In this document: in pieces, positions 7,896 to 15,194 of the stretch
Layout: the number at the start of each line of letters is the position of its first letter
How positions within the stretch are numbered: position 1 is the stretch's first letter
Origin: Patescibacteria group bacterium
GTDB lineage: Bacteria; Patescibacteriota; Saccharimonadia; Saccharimonadales; UBA4665
Assembly: GCA_030271625.1 (NCBI GenBank)
Contig: JARXKN010000001.1
Coordinates: forward strand, 372,001-436,000
Reading direction: 5' to 3'
DNA: 64,000 bases
Made by a program: the position numbers and the translations under genes
The notes under the pieces: generated by a model
What the model saw: only the letters and a program-made list of their open reading frames with translations
Told to the model about the DNA's origin: nothing
The model's database searches: none

Positions 7896-8876
7896 CTACT
7901 TAGCTAATTTCTTCTGGCGCTTGGGCTTAAATAGGTAGCCATCGACCGCCCAGATATCGGGTTTGTGTAAGAAGATACCAATACCAAGGGCAATGAGTAA
8001 GTAGTGGGGCCAGACGCTCTCTTTAAAGAAGAAGAGCGATAAGGTCATGAACACTAAGAAAATTACGGTCGTAAAGCGTTGCAGCAGGCCGGCCATGTAG
8101 AGCACAGACACTAGCAATTCAATTAGTCCGGCACCGAGGACCACAAATAAGGGGTCGAAGGGGAAGAAACGGGTCAGGTGATAGTGATTGACAACGTCGA
8201 GCGAGATAGCCGAATCCAAAAACTTGACGCTGACGGCAGTGTAGACCAAGGAAAAGCCAAACAATATCCGGGCGGCCGGCATGCTGTAACGGGCATTGAC
8301 CATTAGTCGCTTGGCCTTGTCTTTGCCGGTTATCAGATAATCTACCGTCATGCGCTGCAGTGGTAGCAAAATAATGGCCAGGGCTTCGCCGAGGTAATTA
8401 GCGTAGGTGAGTAAGTAGGTGCCTTTGGTTACGAGGGCCCACAGCCAGACGACCGCCATTAAGGCTGCCCAAACGCGGCTCCACAGGCCAATAATGATGG
8501 CGGTGCCGCTGACCCACAGTAGGGCTTGGATAAACTTGCCGCCCAGCAGCGAGTGCAGGGGTAGCTCCGGGCCATACAAGGCGGCGTGCGACGCCGAAAA
8601 TAGCAGTGAGGCACCAAAGGCAATCCGAATAATGTCGGGTGCAAAGATAGACGCCTTATCAATCTGTAGTCCCAGCTTTTGGAAGAACGGCCGCGATTTT
8701 AGGTAGATGGCAAAGCCAAACAAGCCGCCAATCACGACAGCAAACAGCATGAAGAGCGCTAGATTGTGGCCACTATTAAGGGCCTGCCAGACATTAACGC
8801 CGTGGTTATGTTGATCCGTGGCAATATCGTTATGATTTAAGACGTAGACTTCGTGGGCGAATCGGGCTAAGTGCAT
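7896..8876 (-). CDS. DoxX-like multi-spanning membrane protein
   Basis: A 326-residue protein with about eight hydrophobic segments. The arrangement of paired helices with short polar loops (for example FAPDIIRIAFGASLLFSASHAALYG near residue 75, read as a DoxX-type first helix, and ARILFGFSLVYTAVSVKFLD near residue 196) is that of DoxX/DoxD-related proteins, which often work with thiol or quinone redox enzymes. It is the last gene of the reverse-strand operon after VKOR with a gap of 9 bases. The C-terminus is short and basic (KPKRQKKLAK), on the cytoplasmic side. Its partnership with VKOR, for instance recycling electrons to quinone, is inferred from context. Confidence 0.7.
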   Translation of the reverse strand: MHLARFAHEVYVLNHNDIATDQHNHGVNVWQALNSGHNLALFMLFAVVIGGLFGFAIYLKSRPFFQKLGLQIDKASIFAPDIIRIAFGASLLFSASHAALYGPELPLHSLLGGKFIQALLWVSGTAIIIGLWSRVWAALMAVVWLWALVTKGTYLLTYANYLGEALAIILLPLQRMTVDYLITGKDKAKRLMVNARYSMPAARILFGFSLVYTAVSVKFLDSAISLDVVNHYHLTRFFPFDPLFVVLGAGLIELLVSVLYMAGLLQRFTTVIFLVFMTLSLFFFKESVWPHYLLIALGIGIFLHKPDIWAVDGYLFKPKRQKKLAK

Positions 8877-8885
8877 GTTTACTCC

Positions 8886-9479
8886 TTAAAGTAGTGTAGA
8901 CCAGTAGTACCAAAAATGTTGAATAATGATGGCAAAAATACAGAGGTACCAAAAGATCAGGATGTCGGCGTGGTGCTGTAATATAAAGCTCCTTAGACGC
9001 TTCAGGCGGGCCGGAAATGCGAGGTTACCTTGGCGCAGATTGTATTGGGTGATGTACCAAAACACTGGGATGGTTATCATCCAAACCGTGAAGCACCAGG
9101 GGCAAATGGCATGAATCCGAAACACACCTTGAAAAAACAAGTACTGCATAAATATAACCCCAATGGTGCTCAGCAGCTGAGCCATTAACCAGATCCGGCG
9201 TTTGACAACTGCACCGCTGGCCAGCAGGAAACCAAAGGTCAGTAGGGCAGTAAAGGCGATCAATCCAAAGATGGTGTTTGGGACGCCCAGCAGACTAGCT
9301 TGTTCAGTTTTCATGACCGAACCGCAACTTAAAATCGGGTTAATATTACAGCCCGGGCTGTAGTTGGGATCTTGCAAGACGTGTATTTTGTCGTAGGTTA
9401 AAGCGAATGAGGCCACCATACCCATGATGCCGGCGGCGACTAACAGGTACGGCAGCGCTTTGGTGAGGCTAAGCTTCAT
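8886..9479 (-). CDS. Vitamin K epoxide reductase (VKOR) family protein
   Basis: A 197-residue VKOR with four to five membrane helices. It has the loop cysteines in CNINPILSCGSVM (about residues 44-52) and the active-site pair CPWC near residue 125, preceded by a helix that would hold the quinone. Bacterial VKORs reoxidise a periplasmic thioredoxin-like protein and hand the electrons to quinone, replacing DsbB. No DsbA-like partner is in the window. It follows the 183-residue membrane protein without any gap and precedes the DoxX-like gene, so all three are one operon. Family assignment is firm. Confidence 0.93.
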   Translation of the reverse strand: MKLSLTKALPYLLVAAGIMGMVASFALTYDKIHVLQDPNYSPGCNINPILSCGSVMKTEQASLLGVPNTIFGLIAFTALLTFGFLLASGAVVKRRIWLMAQLLSTIGVIFMQYLFFQGVFRIHAICPWCFTVWMITIPVFWYITQYNLRQGNLAFPARLKRLRSFILQHHADILIFWYLCIFAIIIQHFWYYWSTLL

Positions 9480-10031
9480 CTATTTCAGCTTCGCTAAATG
9501 TTGCATTCCTAGCAAAACCAGTACGGCCATAATGCCCGCACCAACAAAGGCGGCTATAGCCGCCAGTTTGGCAATCATGCCGAAGGTCCAGTAAGCGTAC
9601 CCGCTACCGAGTAACAGGCCACGAAGCGTCTCGCCTTGGAATAAGACAGCTTTTTGGGCTTGTAATTTAGGATTGGTAGGATCCTTCTGAGCGGCGGTGC
9701 TTACCTCGGCATACGTTTGACCGGCGGCGACTTTTTGTAGGTGGACGTTAATAAAATTGTTAGCATAAACTTTAGCTTGTTGCCCATCGAGGAGCTGCTG
9801 GCCGGCGTACTTATTAACTTGGATTTGGTCGGCGGCTGGCAGGGCAGCTATGGCCGGACTATTCTTGGGAGGAAAATAAACTTTTTGCTGAGCTAATTCA
9901 GTGCGGACACTCTCGGTCGCAAAGTGATAGCCGTACCACGCCAGCCCTCCGGCAATTAGTAAAATGGCCGTCAGGGCGGTCCCAAGCAATATAAAGACTC
10001 TATCGATGGCTTTGCGTTCTATTTTTGACAT
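9480..10031 (-). CDS. Unknown two-helix membrane protein, first gene of VKOR operon
   Basis: A 183-residue protein with a hydrophobic helix near residues 13-35 and a second near residues 150-178, and a predicted external domain of about 110 residues between them. The external part contains KVYFPPKNSPAIAALP and repeated AQK/QKA segments but no cysteine, so it is not itself a thiol oxidoreductase. An AAAGGG about 6 bases before the ATG is a plausible ribosome binding site. As the leading gene of the operon with VKOR and DoxX-like proteins, and divergent from a Crp/Fnr regulator, it is likely an accessory factor for envelope redox. I recognise no named family. Confidence 0.75.
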   Translation of the reverse strand: MSKIERKAIDRVFILLGTALTAILLIAGGLAWYGYHFATESVRTELAQQKVYFPPKNSPAIAALPAADQIQVNKYAGQQLLDGQQAKVYANNFINVHLQKVAAGQTYAEVSTAAQKDPTNPKLQAQKAVLFQGETLRGLLLGSGYAYWTFGMIAKLAAIAAFVGAGIMAVLVLLGMQHLAKLK

Positions 10032-10044
10032 TGAATACCCTTTA

Positions 10045-10059
10045 ATTTTTTAGTGATTA
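10045..10059. promoter_or_regulatory. Possible regulator site between VKOR operon and Crp/Fnr gene
   Basis: The 102-base divergent gap contains the palindrome TGATTATCA at 10051-10059, inside TTTTTAGTGATTATC. The same 15 bases recur inside the first codons of the regulator gene (about 10167-10182). A related half, TAATCA, is at about 10100-10105. These could be binding sites for the adjacent Crp/Fnr protein, but spacing does not match the standard FNR or CRP box. Confidence 0.25.
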
Positions 10060-10133
10060 TCAATATGGTAGCCCGAAAGGTAAACTATTACTGTGACGGT
10101 AATCATCTTTTAGTGTTTAAAGAATAGAGTTCT

Positions 10134-10781
10134 ATGAATCAGCCCATTACCGATAAGATTTTAGCGTTTTTTAGTGATTATCGTGAAAGCGACTACGCCA
10201 AAGGCGAGGTGCTCGTCCAGGCTGCCCAAGACCCCGAAGGCGTGTCGCTGTTACTAGAGGGCGCCATTGAACAGTATGATATTACGCCCGAAGGCAACAA
10301 AGTAACGGTTAATACCTTCCGACCACTATCGTTTTTTCCGATGTCGTGGGCTATAAACGGCACACCAAATCAATACTTTTACGCGGCCATGAGTCCAGTT
10401 AAATTAAAGCGGGTTGAAGCTGATAAGGCCGTTGTCTTTTTGCACGACAATCCGGATGTAACGTTTGATTTGCTGAGTCGCGTTTATAAAGGCACCGACG
10501 CGCTGTTACAACGATTAGTTATTACGGCCAGCGGCATTGCCTCGCGGCGTTTACTATTTGAACTACTGTTAGAATCGTACCGGTTTGGAGAAATGATTGA
10601 CGATACCACCCGGGTAATTACTATTAAACAACACGTGCTGGCGGCGCGCAGCGGCCTGGCCCGCGAAACCGTCAGCCGCGAAATTCATAAACTAGCTAAT
10701 GAAGGCTTGATAACCCTGCAGGGGCACACCATACAGTTAGACACCCAGAAACTGGCTAGCAAGTTAGACATGACGATTTAG
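10134..10781 (+). CDS. Crp/Fnr family transcription regulator
   Basis: A 215-residue protein with an N-terminal cyclic-nucleotide-binding-type beta barrel (about residues 20-120, with YAKGEVLVQAAQDPEGVSLLLEG) and a C-terminal winged helix whose recognition helix reads LARETVSREIHKLANEGLI near residue 182. The barrel lacks a clear cAMP phosphate-binding cassette and there are no N-terminal cysteines for an FNR iron-sulfur cluster, so the signal is unknown. It is divergent from the VKOR operon and is the natural candidate to control it. The family is certain, the regulon inferred. Confidence 0.88.
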   Translation: MNQPITDKILAFFSDYRESDYAKGEVLVQAAQDPEGVSLLLEGAIEQYDITPEGNKVTVNTFRPLSFFPMSWAINGTPNQYFYAAMSPVKLKRVEADKAVVFLHDNPDVTFDLLSRVYKGTDALLQRLVITASGIASRRLLFELLLESYRFGEMIDDTTRVITIKQHVLAARSGLARETVSREIHKLANEGLITLQGHTIQLDTQKLASKLDMTI

Positions 10782-10833
10782 TGGATTATATATCCTAATG
10801 CTTGCGTTTAAGGCGGGCTACTTGTAGCTTAGA

Positions 10834-11148
10834 ATGATGACTAAAGAGCTTTCACCACTGGAACGTCAAAGCAAATGGCTATTTGGCTCGGTATACGTTG
10901 TGCCAGTTTGGTCCCATATTGGCGGCCTGGCCGTTGGTGAACAGTTTTTGACCCGCGACCTAGCCCGTGATTTTCAGCTTAGTGATAGTATTGTCAGGTC
11001 CGTGTTACATCGTTTAGCGGCAATTGATTTGATCCAACCGACAGAAACACCAAGACCAACCAGGCCAAACCCCTGGGAAAAACTGGAGTCGCCATTATGG
11101 GTGCCGCTAACAACTTTCTTCAACGAGCTTAGCAACCCTCAGGATTAA
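10834..11148 (+). CDS. Small winged-helix-like protein
   Basis: A 104-residue protein (103 if the second ATG at 10837 is used). The middle (about residues 38-68) reads LTRDLARDFQLSDSIVRSVLHRLAAIDLI, which looks like a helix-turn-helix of a winged-helix DNA-binding protein; in this evidence I note it is split over two predicted helices. The C-terminus is Pro-rich. TTGCGT at 10802-10807 and TAGCTT at 10825-10830 are 17 bases apart and would start RNA at about 10837, supporting the second ATG and a leaderless message. No ligand-binding domain is present. It could be an autoregulator or an accessory DNA-binding protein. Confidence 0.65.
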   Translation: MMTKELSPLERQSKWLFGSVYVVPVWSHIGGLAVGEQFLTRDLARDFQLSDSIVRSVLHRLAAIDLIQPTETPRPTRPNPWEKLESPLWVPLTTFFNELSNPQD

Positions 11149-11185
11149 GCTTCCGCCGCTTTACGTAGCCCTGTATGATAGAGCT

Positions 11186-11665
11186 ATGAACCCGGAGTTT
11201 ACGACCTATTTGCTGGCGCTAGAAGTGGCGCCTATGACCGTTGGGCAGGCCTATGAGCAGCTGCCGATGCACTGTACGGTCATGCATCGGTTTCACTCCG
11301 TCTTAACGCCTACTGAACTCGTAGCGGCATTGCAGCCGATTTTTAGCGCTACGGCGCCTATTGAGCTACTTCCAGCAGAACATGTAGCCTTTGGTCCTAA
11401 AAAGCAGTTGGTAACGCTAGTTGAGCAAACGCCGCACTTGTTGGCATTACATGCCGAACTATTTGCCGCCTTGAATAAGTTAGGCGTGCAGTACACCGAG
11501 GCCGATTGGGTTGGTGATGGCTATGTGCCGCATGTAACCGACAAGCAGGGTAAGCGGCTTCCGGCGCGTTCTAGTACTCTTAGCTCAGCTGCCTACCTGA
11601 TTTCCGTGCAGCACCCACTGCAAGGGCACGCGCGCTTTATTGAACATAAGTTTGAGCTGTTATGA
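11186..11665 (+). CDS. 2H phosphodiesterase (2'-5' RNA ligase-like) protein
   Basis: A 159-residue protein with the two H-x-T motifs that define the 2H phosphoesterase superfamily: HCT near residue 29 and HVT near residue 116. Family members act on 2'-5' linked RNA or cyclic phosphates. A TATGAT at 11174-11179 lies six bases before the ATG, so a leaderless message is likely. Its last four bases overlap the start of the next gene (ATGA), so the two form a small operon. The substrate is unknown; a role in tRNA or RNA repair is only a family-based guess. Confidence 0.8.
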   Translation: MNPEFTTYLLALEVAPMTVGQAYEQLPMHCTVMHRFHSVLTPTELVAALQPIFSATAPIELLPAEHVAFGPKKQLVTLVEQTPHLLALHAELFAALNKLGVQYTEADWVGDGYVPHVTDKQGKRLPARSSTLSSAAYLISVQHPLQGHARFIEHKFELL

Positions 11666-12177
11666 GATTTGAAACTGACCAAACCATTGTTACTGTTGCC
11701 GAGGCCAATTTCTTGGAGGAGCTGTGTAAATATCAGCCAGCCGGTTCACCCACCGAGGCGATTCGAAGCAAGATTGGTCACGCCGTACTTGATTGGGCGA
11801 TAGTTGTCATGCCGACAGTAGTCGACAAGGTCCAAAACCAAGAATTTGCCTACACCTACATAAAAGGCATGGCCTTAAGGGATTTAGGTGACTCGACCGA
11901 CGAAGTTATAGCCCTGCCACTTACCAATTTCGAATTAGCGGTCTTGCACCACCACGCCGCCGCAGACGTTGACGCTACCCTGCAAACCGCCGGCAATTTT
12001 GGCCACGCCCAGCCAATCTATGACACGATTGGTTTCGGTATTCTAACCGAACACGACGAATTGCCAGTGCCCGCCGAAGCCCAAGAAAAGATCAAACAAG
12101 CCCTGTTCGAAATAGACCTCCGCCGACTGAGCGTGGGGCAGGCGGTTGTGGCGGCTTTGGCCGGCCGGAACAGCTAG
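11662..12177 (+). CDS. Hypothetical protein downstream of the 2H gene
   Basis: A 171-residue soluble protein, largely helical and acidic, with no signal peptide. It includes a His-rich stretch LAVLHHHAAADVD near residue 95. I know no family for it. Its ATG overlaps the stop codon of the 2H phosphoesterase, so it is translated with that gene and may share its process. The composition is like the chromosome average. Confidence 0.7.
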   Translation: MRFETDQTIVTVAEANFLEELCKYQPAGSPTEAIRSKIGHAVLDWAIVVMPTVVDKVQNQEFAYTYIKGMALRDLGDSTDEVIALPLTNFELAVLHHHAAADVDATLQTAGNFGHAQPIYDTIGFGILTEHDELPVPAEAQEKIKQALFEIDLRRLSVGQAVVAALAGRNS

Positions 12178-12235
12178 CTCTAAGCATAGTTAACTGCCAT
12201 CGCTTACTTCTTGAAAAGTGTTAAAATAATCGTAT

Positions 12236-12571
12236 ATGGCAACTGAACTAACACTAGCCAACCTGCAGCAACGAATTAGTAATCTTGTTTCTGAACGAGA
12301 CTGGGATCAATTCCATTCGCCCAAAAATTTAGCAATTGCCTTATCTAACGAAGTCGCTGAGCTCCTAGAATTGTATATGTGGTCTGACGAACCGCGTAAG
12401 CCAGAGGAGGTAGATAAAGAACTCGCCGATGTCCTTTATTATGTATTATTGTTTGCTTCCAAAACTAAAATAGACGTGCTTCAAGCTTTGTCAGAAAAAC
12501 TTGCCGAAACAGAAGTAAAATACCCAGTCGAAAAATTTAAAGGCAACGCTAAAAAATATAGTGATTTATAG
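12236..12571 (+). CDS. MazG-like nucleotide pyrophosphohydrolase (first of three)
   Basis: A 111-residue all-alpha NTP pyrophosphatase of the MazG/dCTPase type. Metal-binding motifs are visible: LSNEVAELLELY near residue 37 (E-x-x-E) and ELADVLYYVLLF near residue 62 (E-x-x-D). Such enzymes hydrolyse non-canonical or excess dNTPs to the monophosphate. It lies 2 bases before the GIY-YIG helicase gene and shares its AT-rich composition, so the two were probably acquired together. MazG proteins are found near defence genes; this link is inference. Confidence 0.88.
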   Translation: MATELTLANLQQRISNLVSERDWDQFHSPKNLAIALSNEVAELLELYMWSDEPRKPEEVDKELADVLYYVLLFASKTKIDVLQALSEKLAETEVKYPVEKFKGNAKKYSDL

Positions 12572-12573
12572 CC

Positions 12574-14151
12574 ATGGCTACGATTACCAAAATTAAATAT
12601 CACGAATCTGAATTTAATAGATTAAAGAATATTAAACATGGTCGAAACTGGCCAGTAGTTTATATGCTTGAAAATAAAAGAGAAGTGTATATTGGCGAGA
12701 CTACCAATGCGTATATCAGGTTCAAGCAGCATAATGAAAATGCTATACGTCGTACCTTGGACGCTGCCTATGTAATAGCTGATGATGAATATAACAAATC
12801 TGCAACTCTTGATACAGAATCATTACTCATTCAGTATATGGCGGCAGACGGAGTCTATCAATTACAAAACGGCAATGGCGGTTTAGCCAACCACAATTAT
12901 TTTCAAAGAGAGAATTACCGGAAAAAATTTGATAGTTTATGGAAACAGCTTCAAGACTTGAAGTTAGTAAAACATGACCTGGTGCAGCTGCAAAATTCGG
13001 ATCTTTTTAAATATTCACCATATAAAGCACTGACCGATGAACAGCTATTGCTTGTTGACAATATTATTGAAACGATACGGACTTCTAGCTCCCAAAGTTT
13101 TATCATCAATGGAGAACCAGGGACTGGGAAGACTATTGTCGGTGTCTTCTTGATGAAATATCTTCAAGAAATCCCCGATTTAAACCTAAAGGTTGCTCTG
13201 GTTGTACCTGTAACTGCACTCAGAAAAACCTTGAAAAGAGTTTTCGCGAATGTGAAAGGGCTCAGTCCGAATATGGTGATAGGACCTAACGAAGTTGTAG
13301 GTAAGAACTATGATCTTTTAGTGGTAGACGAGGCTCATCGTCTCAAACGGAGGGTGAATCTAACTAATTATGTAACGCACGACATTTCGAATAAAACACT
13401 TGGTCTTGGAAACGAAGGTACACAGTTTGACTGGATAATGAGGTCATCTAAATACCAAATATTTTTATATGACGAAAACCAAAGCGTAATGCCTACGGAC
13501 ATACGACCGCAACAAGTGAAAAGCATTCATGCAAAGAGCTATTCTTTAAGCATTCAAATGCGCGTGGAAGGTGGTGAAGATTATATTAAATTTGTGAATG
13601 ATTTTCTGGCCCTTAAAGCTCAGTACGCATTCGAAACTGATCAATACAAATTTGTCATCTGCGACACAATCGACCAACTCAAAACGTCAATATTGGCTCG
13701 CGAAAAGGAAGCAGGGTTGAGTAGATTGGTTGCGGGCTACGCGTGGAAATGGCAGACAAAAGGAAATAACCCAGCCGCTCAATTCGATATAGAAATCGAG
13801 GATACAAAACTGAAGTGGAATAGTGTAAATATTGATTGGGTAAATTCTAAAAATGCAATTAATGAGGTAGGTTGTATCCATACTATTCAAGGATACGACC
13901 TGAACTATGTAGGAGTAATTATAGGGCCAGAATTAAAATATGATCCCATCAAAAAACTCCTAAATGTCGATAAATCAAAGTACGTTGATTTTAATGGTAA
14001 GCGTTCAATTACCGACCCAACTGACCTCGATAACTATATTCGTAATATCTATAAGACTTTGCTAACAAGGGGAATTAAAGGTACGTATGTGTATGCAGTT
14101 GATCCTGATCTCAGGGCTTATATGAGTACCTTAAATCAAAAAACAACTTAA
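12574..14151 (+). CDS. GIY-YIG nuclease fused to DUF2075/Schlafen-type helicase
   Basis: A 525-residue two-domain protein. Residues about 25-115 form a GIY-YIG-type nuclease core (VVYMLENKREVYIGET then YIRFKQH). Residues about 140-520 are a DUF2075 superfamily-1-like helicase or ATPase: Walker A NGEPGTGKT near residue 184, Walker B LLVVDEAHRLK near residue 249, FLYDENQSV near residue 297, SIQMR near residue 325 and the HTIQGYDLNYVGVIIG segment near residue 436. This architecture occurs in genes linked to phage defence or DNA processing. AT-rich codon use differs from neighbours on both sides. It follows MazG by 2 bases and precedes a toxin-antitoxin pair. Confidence 0.85.
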   Translation: MATITKIKYHESEFNRLKNIKHGRNWPVVYMLENKREVYIGETTNAYIRFKQHNENAIRRTLDAAYVIADDEYNKSATLDTESLLIQYMAADGVYQLQNGNGGLANHNYFQRENYRKKFDSLWKQLQDLKLVKHDLVQLQNSDLFKYSPYKALTDEQLLLVDNIIETIRTSSSQSFIINGEPGTGKTIVGVFLMKYLQEIPDLNLKVALVVPVTALRKTLKRVFANVKGLSPNMVIGPNEVVGKNYDLLVVDEAHRLKRRVNLTNYVTHDISNKTLGLGNEGTQFDWIMRSSKYQIFLYDENQSVMPTDIRPQQVKSIHAKSYSLSIQMRVEGGEDYIKFVNDFLALKAQYAFETDQYKFVICDTIDQLKTSILAREKEAGLSRLVAGYAWKWQTKGNNPAAQFDIEIEDTKLKWNSVNIDWVNSKNAINEVGCIHTIQGYDLNYVGVIIGPELKYDPIKKLLNVDKSKYVDFNGKRSITDPTDLDNYIRNIYKTLLTRGIKGTYVYAVDPDLRAYMSTLNQKTT

Positions 14152-14158
14152 CTAAGTA

Positions 14159-14195
14159 TTGACATAATTATACCATTTTGATACTATTTTAGTAT
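14159..14195 (+). promoter_or_regulatory. Toxin-antitoxin promoter with palindromic operator
   Basis: TTGACA (14159-14164) and TACTAT (14182-14187) are 17 bases apart. The -10 hexamer lies inside a perfect inverted repeat ATACTA-TTT-TAGTAT at 14181-14195, one base before the antitoxin ATG at 14197. This is the expected position for an antitoxin operator that blocks RNA polymerase. Confidence 0.7.
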
Positions 14196-14196
14196 T

Positions 14197-14478
14197 ATGA
14201 CAGTCAAACTCCAAGTACCCATAGAATCAGCCGTTCGTGATGCTTTAGAGCAGCGTGCCCGTAGTTTAGGTTTCGACTCGGCGCAGGCTTATATTCGTGT
14301 TTGGGCAAAAGCTGAGGCTGAAGGCCGCACGCTCGATTTTGATAGCAAGCCCGTTACCCTCAGCCCGGAAGCTGACGCTCGTTACCAGCGCCTAGTGGCT
14401 GAACTTGAGACTCAAAAGATGACGAGTAACGAAGTATTTCATACCGTTGATGAATTTATGCAGGACTTGAAAGTGTGA
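14197..14478 (+). CDS. Antitoxin of a RelBE-like pair
   Basis: A 93-residue protein with an N-terminal ribbon-helix-helix-like part (MTVKLQVPIESAVRDALEQRARSLG, quoted here only as its start MTVKLQVPIES) and an extended C-terminal tail (MTSNEVFHTVDEFMQDL) that would wrap the toxin. Its stop overlaps the toxin's GTG start, the standard TA layout. The palindrome at 14181-14195 is a fitting autoregulatory site. The start codon is about 9 bases after the -10 hexamer, so the mRNA is leaderless or nearly so. Confidence 0.82.
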   Translation: MTVKLQVPIESAVRDALEQRARSLGFDSAQAYIRVWAKAEAEGRTLDFDSKPVTLSPEADARYQRLVAELETQKMTSNEVFHTVDEFMQDLKV

Positions 14479-14741
14479 AGCCCATCCGGCGTCACCGAGA
14501 ATTTGAAAAGAACTTCCGTAGCAGAATTGCACCTAACGAAAAACTAGTTAAAAAATTTAGAGCCCACCTATGGTTATTTATGAAGGGCATACGAGACTAC
14601 CCGTTGAATGACCATGCGCTGATTGGTACGCGCAAGGATCTTCGAGCCTTCTCCGTCGGCGGTGATATCCGTGTTATTTACCGCGAGCAGCCTGATTATT
14701 ATGAGTTCCTAGATATTGGTTCGCACAACCAAGTGTACTGA
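14475..14741 (+). CDS. RelE/YafQ-like mRNA interferase toxin
   Basis: An 88-residue basic protein beginning with GTG that overlaps the antitoxin stop (GTGA). It shows the RelE/ParE fold pattern: KPIRRHREFEKNF at the start, LNDHALIGTRKDLRAFSVGG in the middle and DIRVIYREQ followed by YEFLDIGSHNQVY at the end. The final H-x-x-x-Y and the D-I-R-V-I-Y-R strand are typical of YafQ-like toxins that cut mRNA on the ribosome. The target is not readable. It most likely serves in defence or stability of the preceding accessory genes. Confidence 0.85.
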   Translation: MKPIRRHREFEKNFRSRIAPNEKLVKKFRAHLWLFMKGIRDYPLNDHALIGTRKDLRAFSVGGDIRVIYREQPDYYEFLDIGSHNQVY

Positions 14742-14829
14742 GTAAGTATTCTTACGCAATAAACTTAATAAAGTGTTATAATGATGGTCAAGTAAGTTTT
14801 TAAGTACCTTTACGGAGACCGGAGTTATT

Positions 14830-15162
14830 ATGAAGCGCAGGATTTTATCTATCATTACTATCGTTATAGCCCTTATCTTATTGTTCCTTCTCGTTCGTAC
14901 GTTGGTGCACGCCATTGGCGGCAAACCAAAGGTCACTGCTCCAGCTAAGCCACACGTCAGCATTACGCAACCGACTACTCCAGCCGCTCCGACTAACACT
15001 ACAGCCACTAAACCTGCCAATGGCAGCACCAGCACCGGTACTACCAGCACGTCCAAGCTCACCAACACCGGTCCTGGCGATGTTGCTATGGTCACGCTGG
15101 CCACCACTGCCACCATCGGCACAATGGTCGTTGTTCGCCGCAAACAGCTTGCAAATCTGTAA
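14830..15162 (+). CDS. Small surface protein with sortase-signal-like C-terminus
   Basis: A 110-residue protein. Residues about 4-28 are a hydrophobic signal or anchor segment. Residues about 35-78 are a Thr/Ala/Pro/Ser-rich low-complexity stalk. The C-terminus reads KLTNTGPGD, then a hydrophobic stretch (VAMVTLATTATIGTMVVV) and a basic end (RRKQLANL). That is the layout of an LPxTG cell-wall sorting signal with Thr in place of Pro. GGAG about 7 bases upstream is a ribosome binding site and TATAAT at 14777-14782 a promoter. No sortase gene is visible in the window. It precedes a MacB-type exporter by 32 bases. Confidence 0.72.
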   Translation: MKRRILSIITIVIALILLFLLVRTLVHAIGGKPKVTAPAKPHVSITQPTTPAAPTNTTATKPANGSTSTGTTSTSKLTNTGPGDVAMVTLATTATIGTMVVVRRKQLANL

Positions 15163-15194
15163 TTACCATAAGCGTTACTGTATAGTTAGGCGTA

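Noticed and set aside
10045-10182. Strong FNR or CRP operator in the VKOR/regulator gap
   Set aside because: The TGATTATCA palindrome lacks the four-base gap of an FNR box and the half-sites of a CRP box, so I keep it only as a weak regulatory feature.
14709-15143. Reverse frame of 144 codons opposite the small surface protein
   Set aside because: The plus-strand gene has a promoter, a Shine-Dalgarno and a sensible signal/stalk/anchor layout; the reverse frame is its Thr/Pro-rich shadow.
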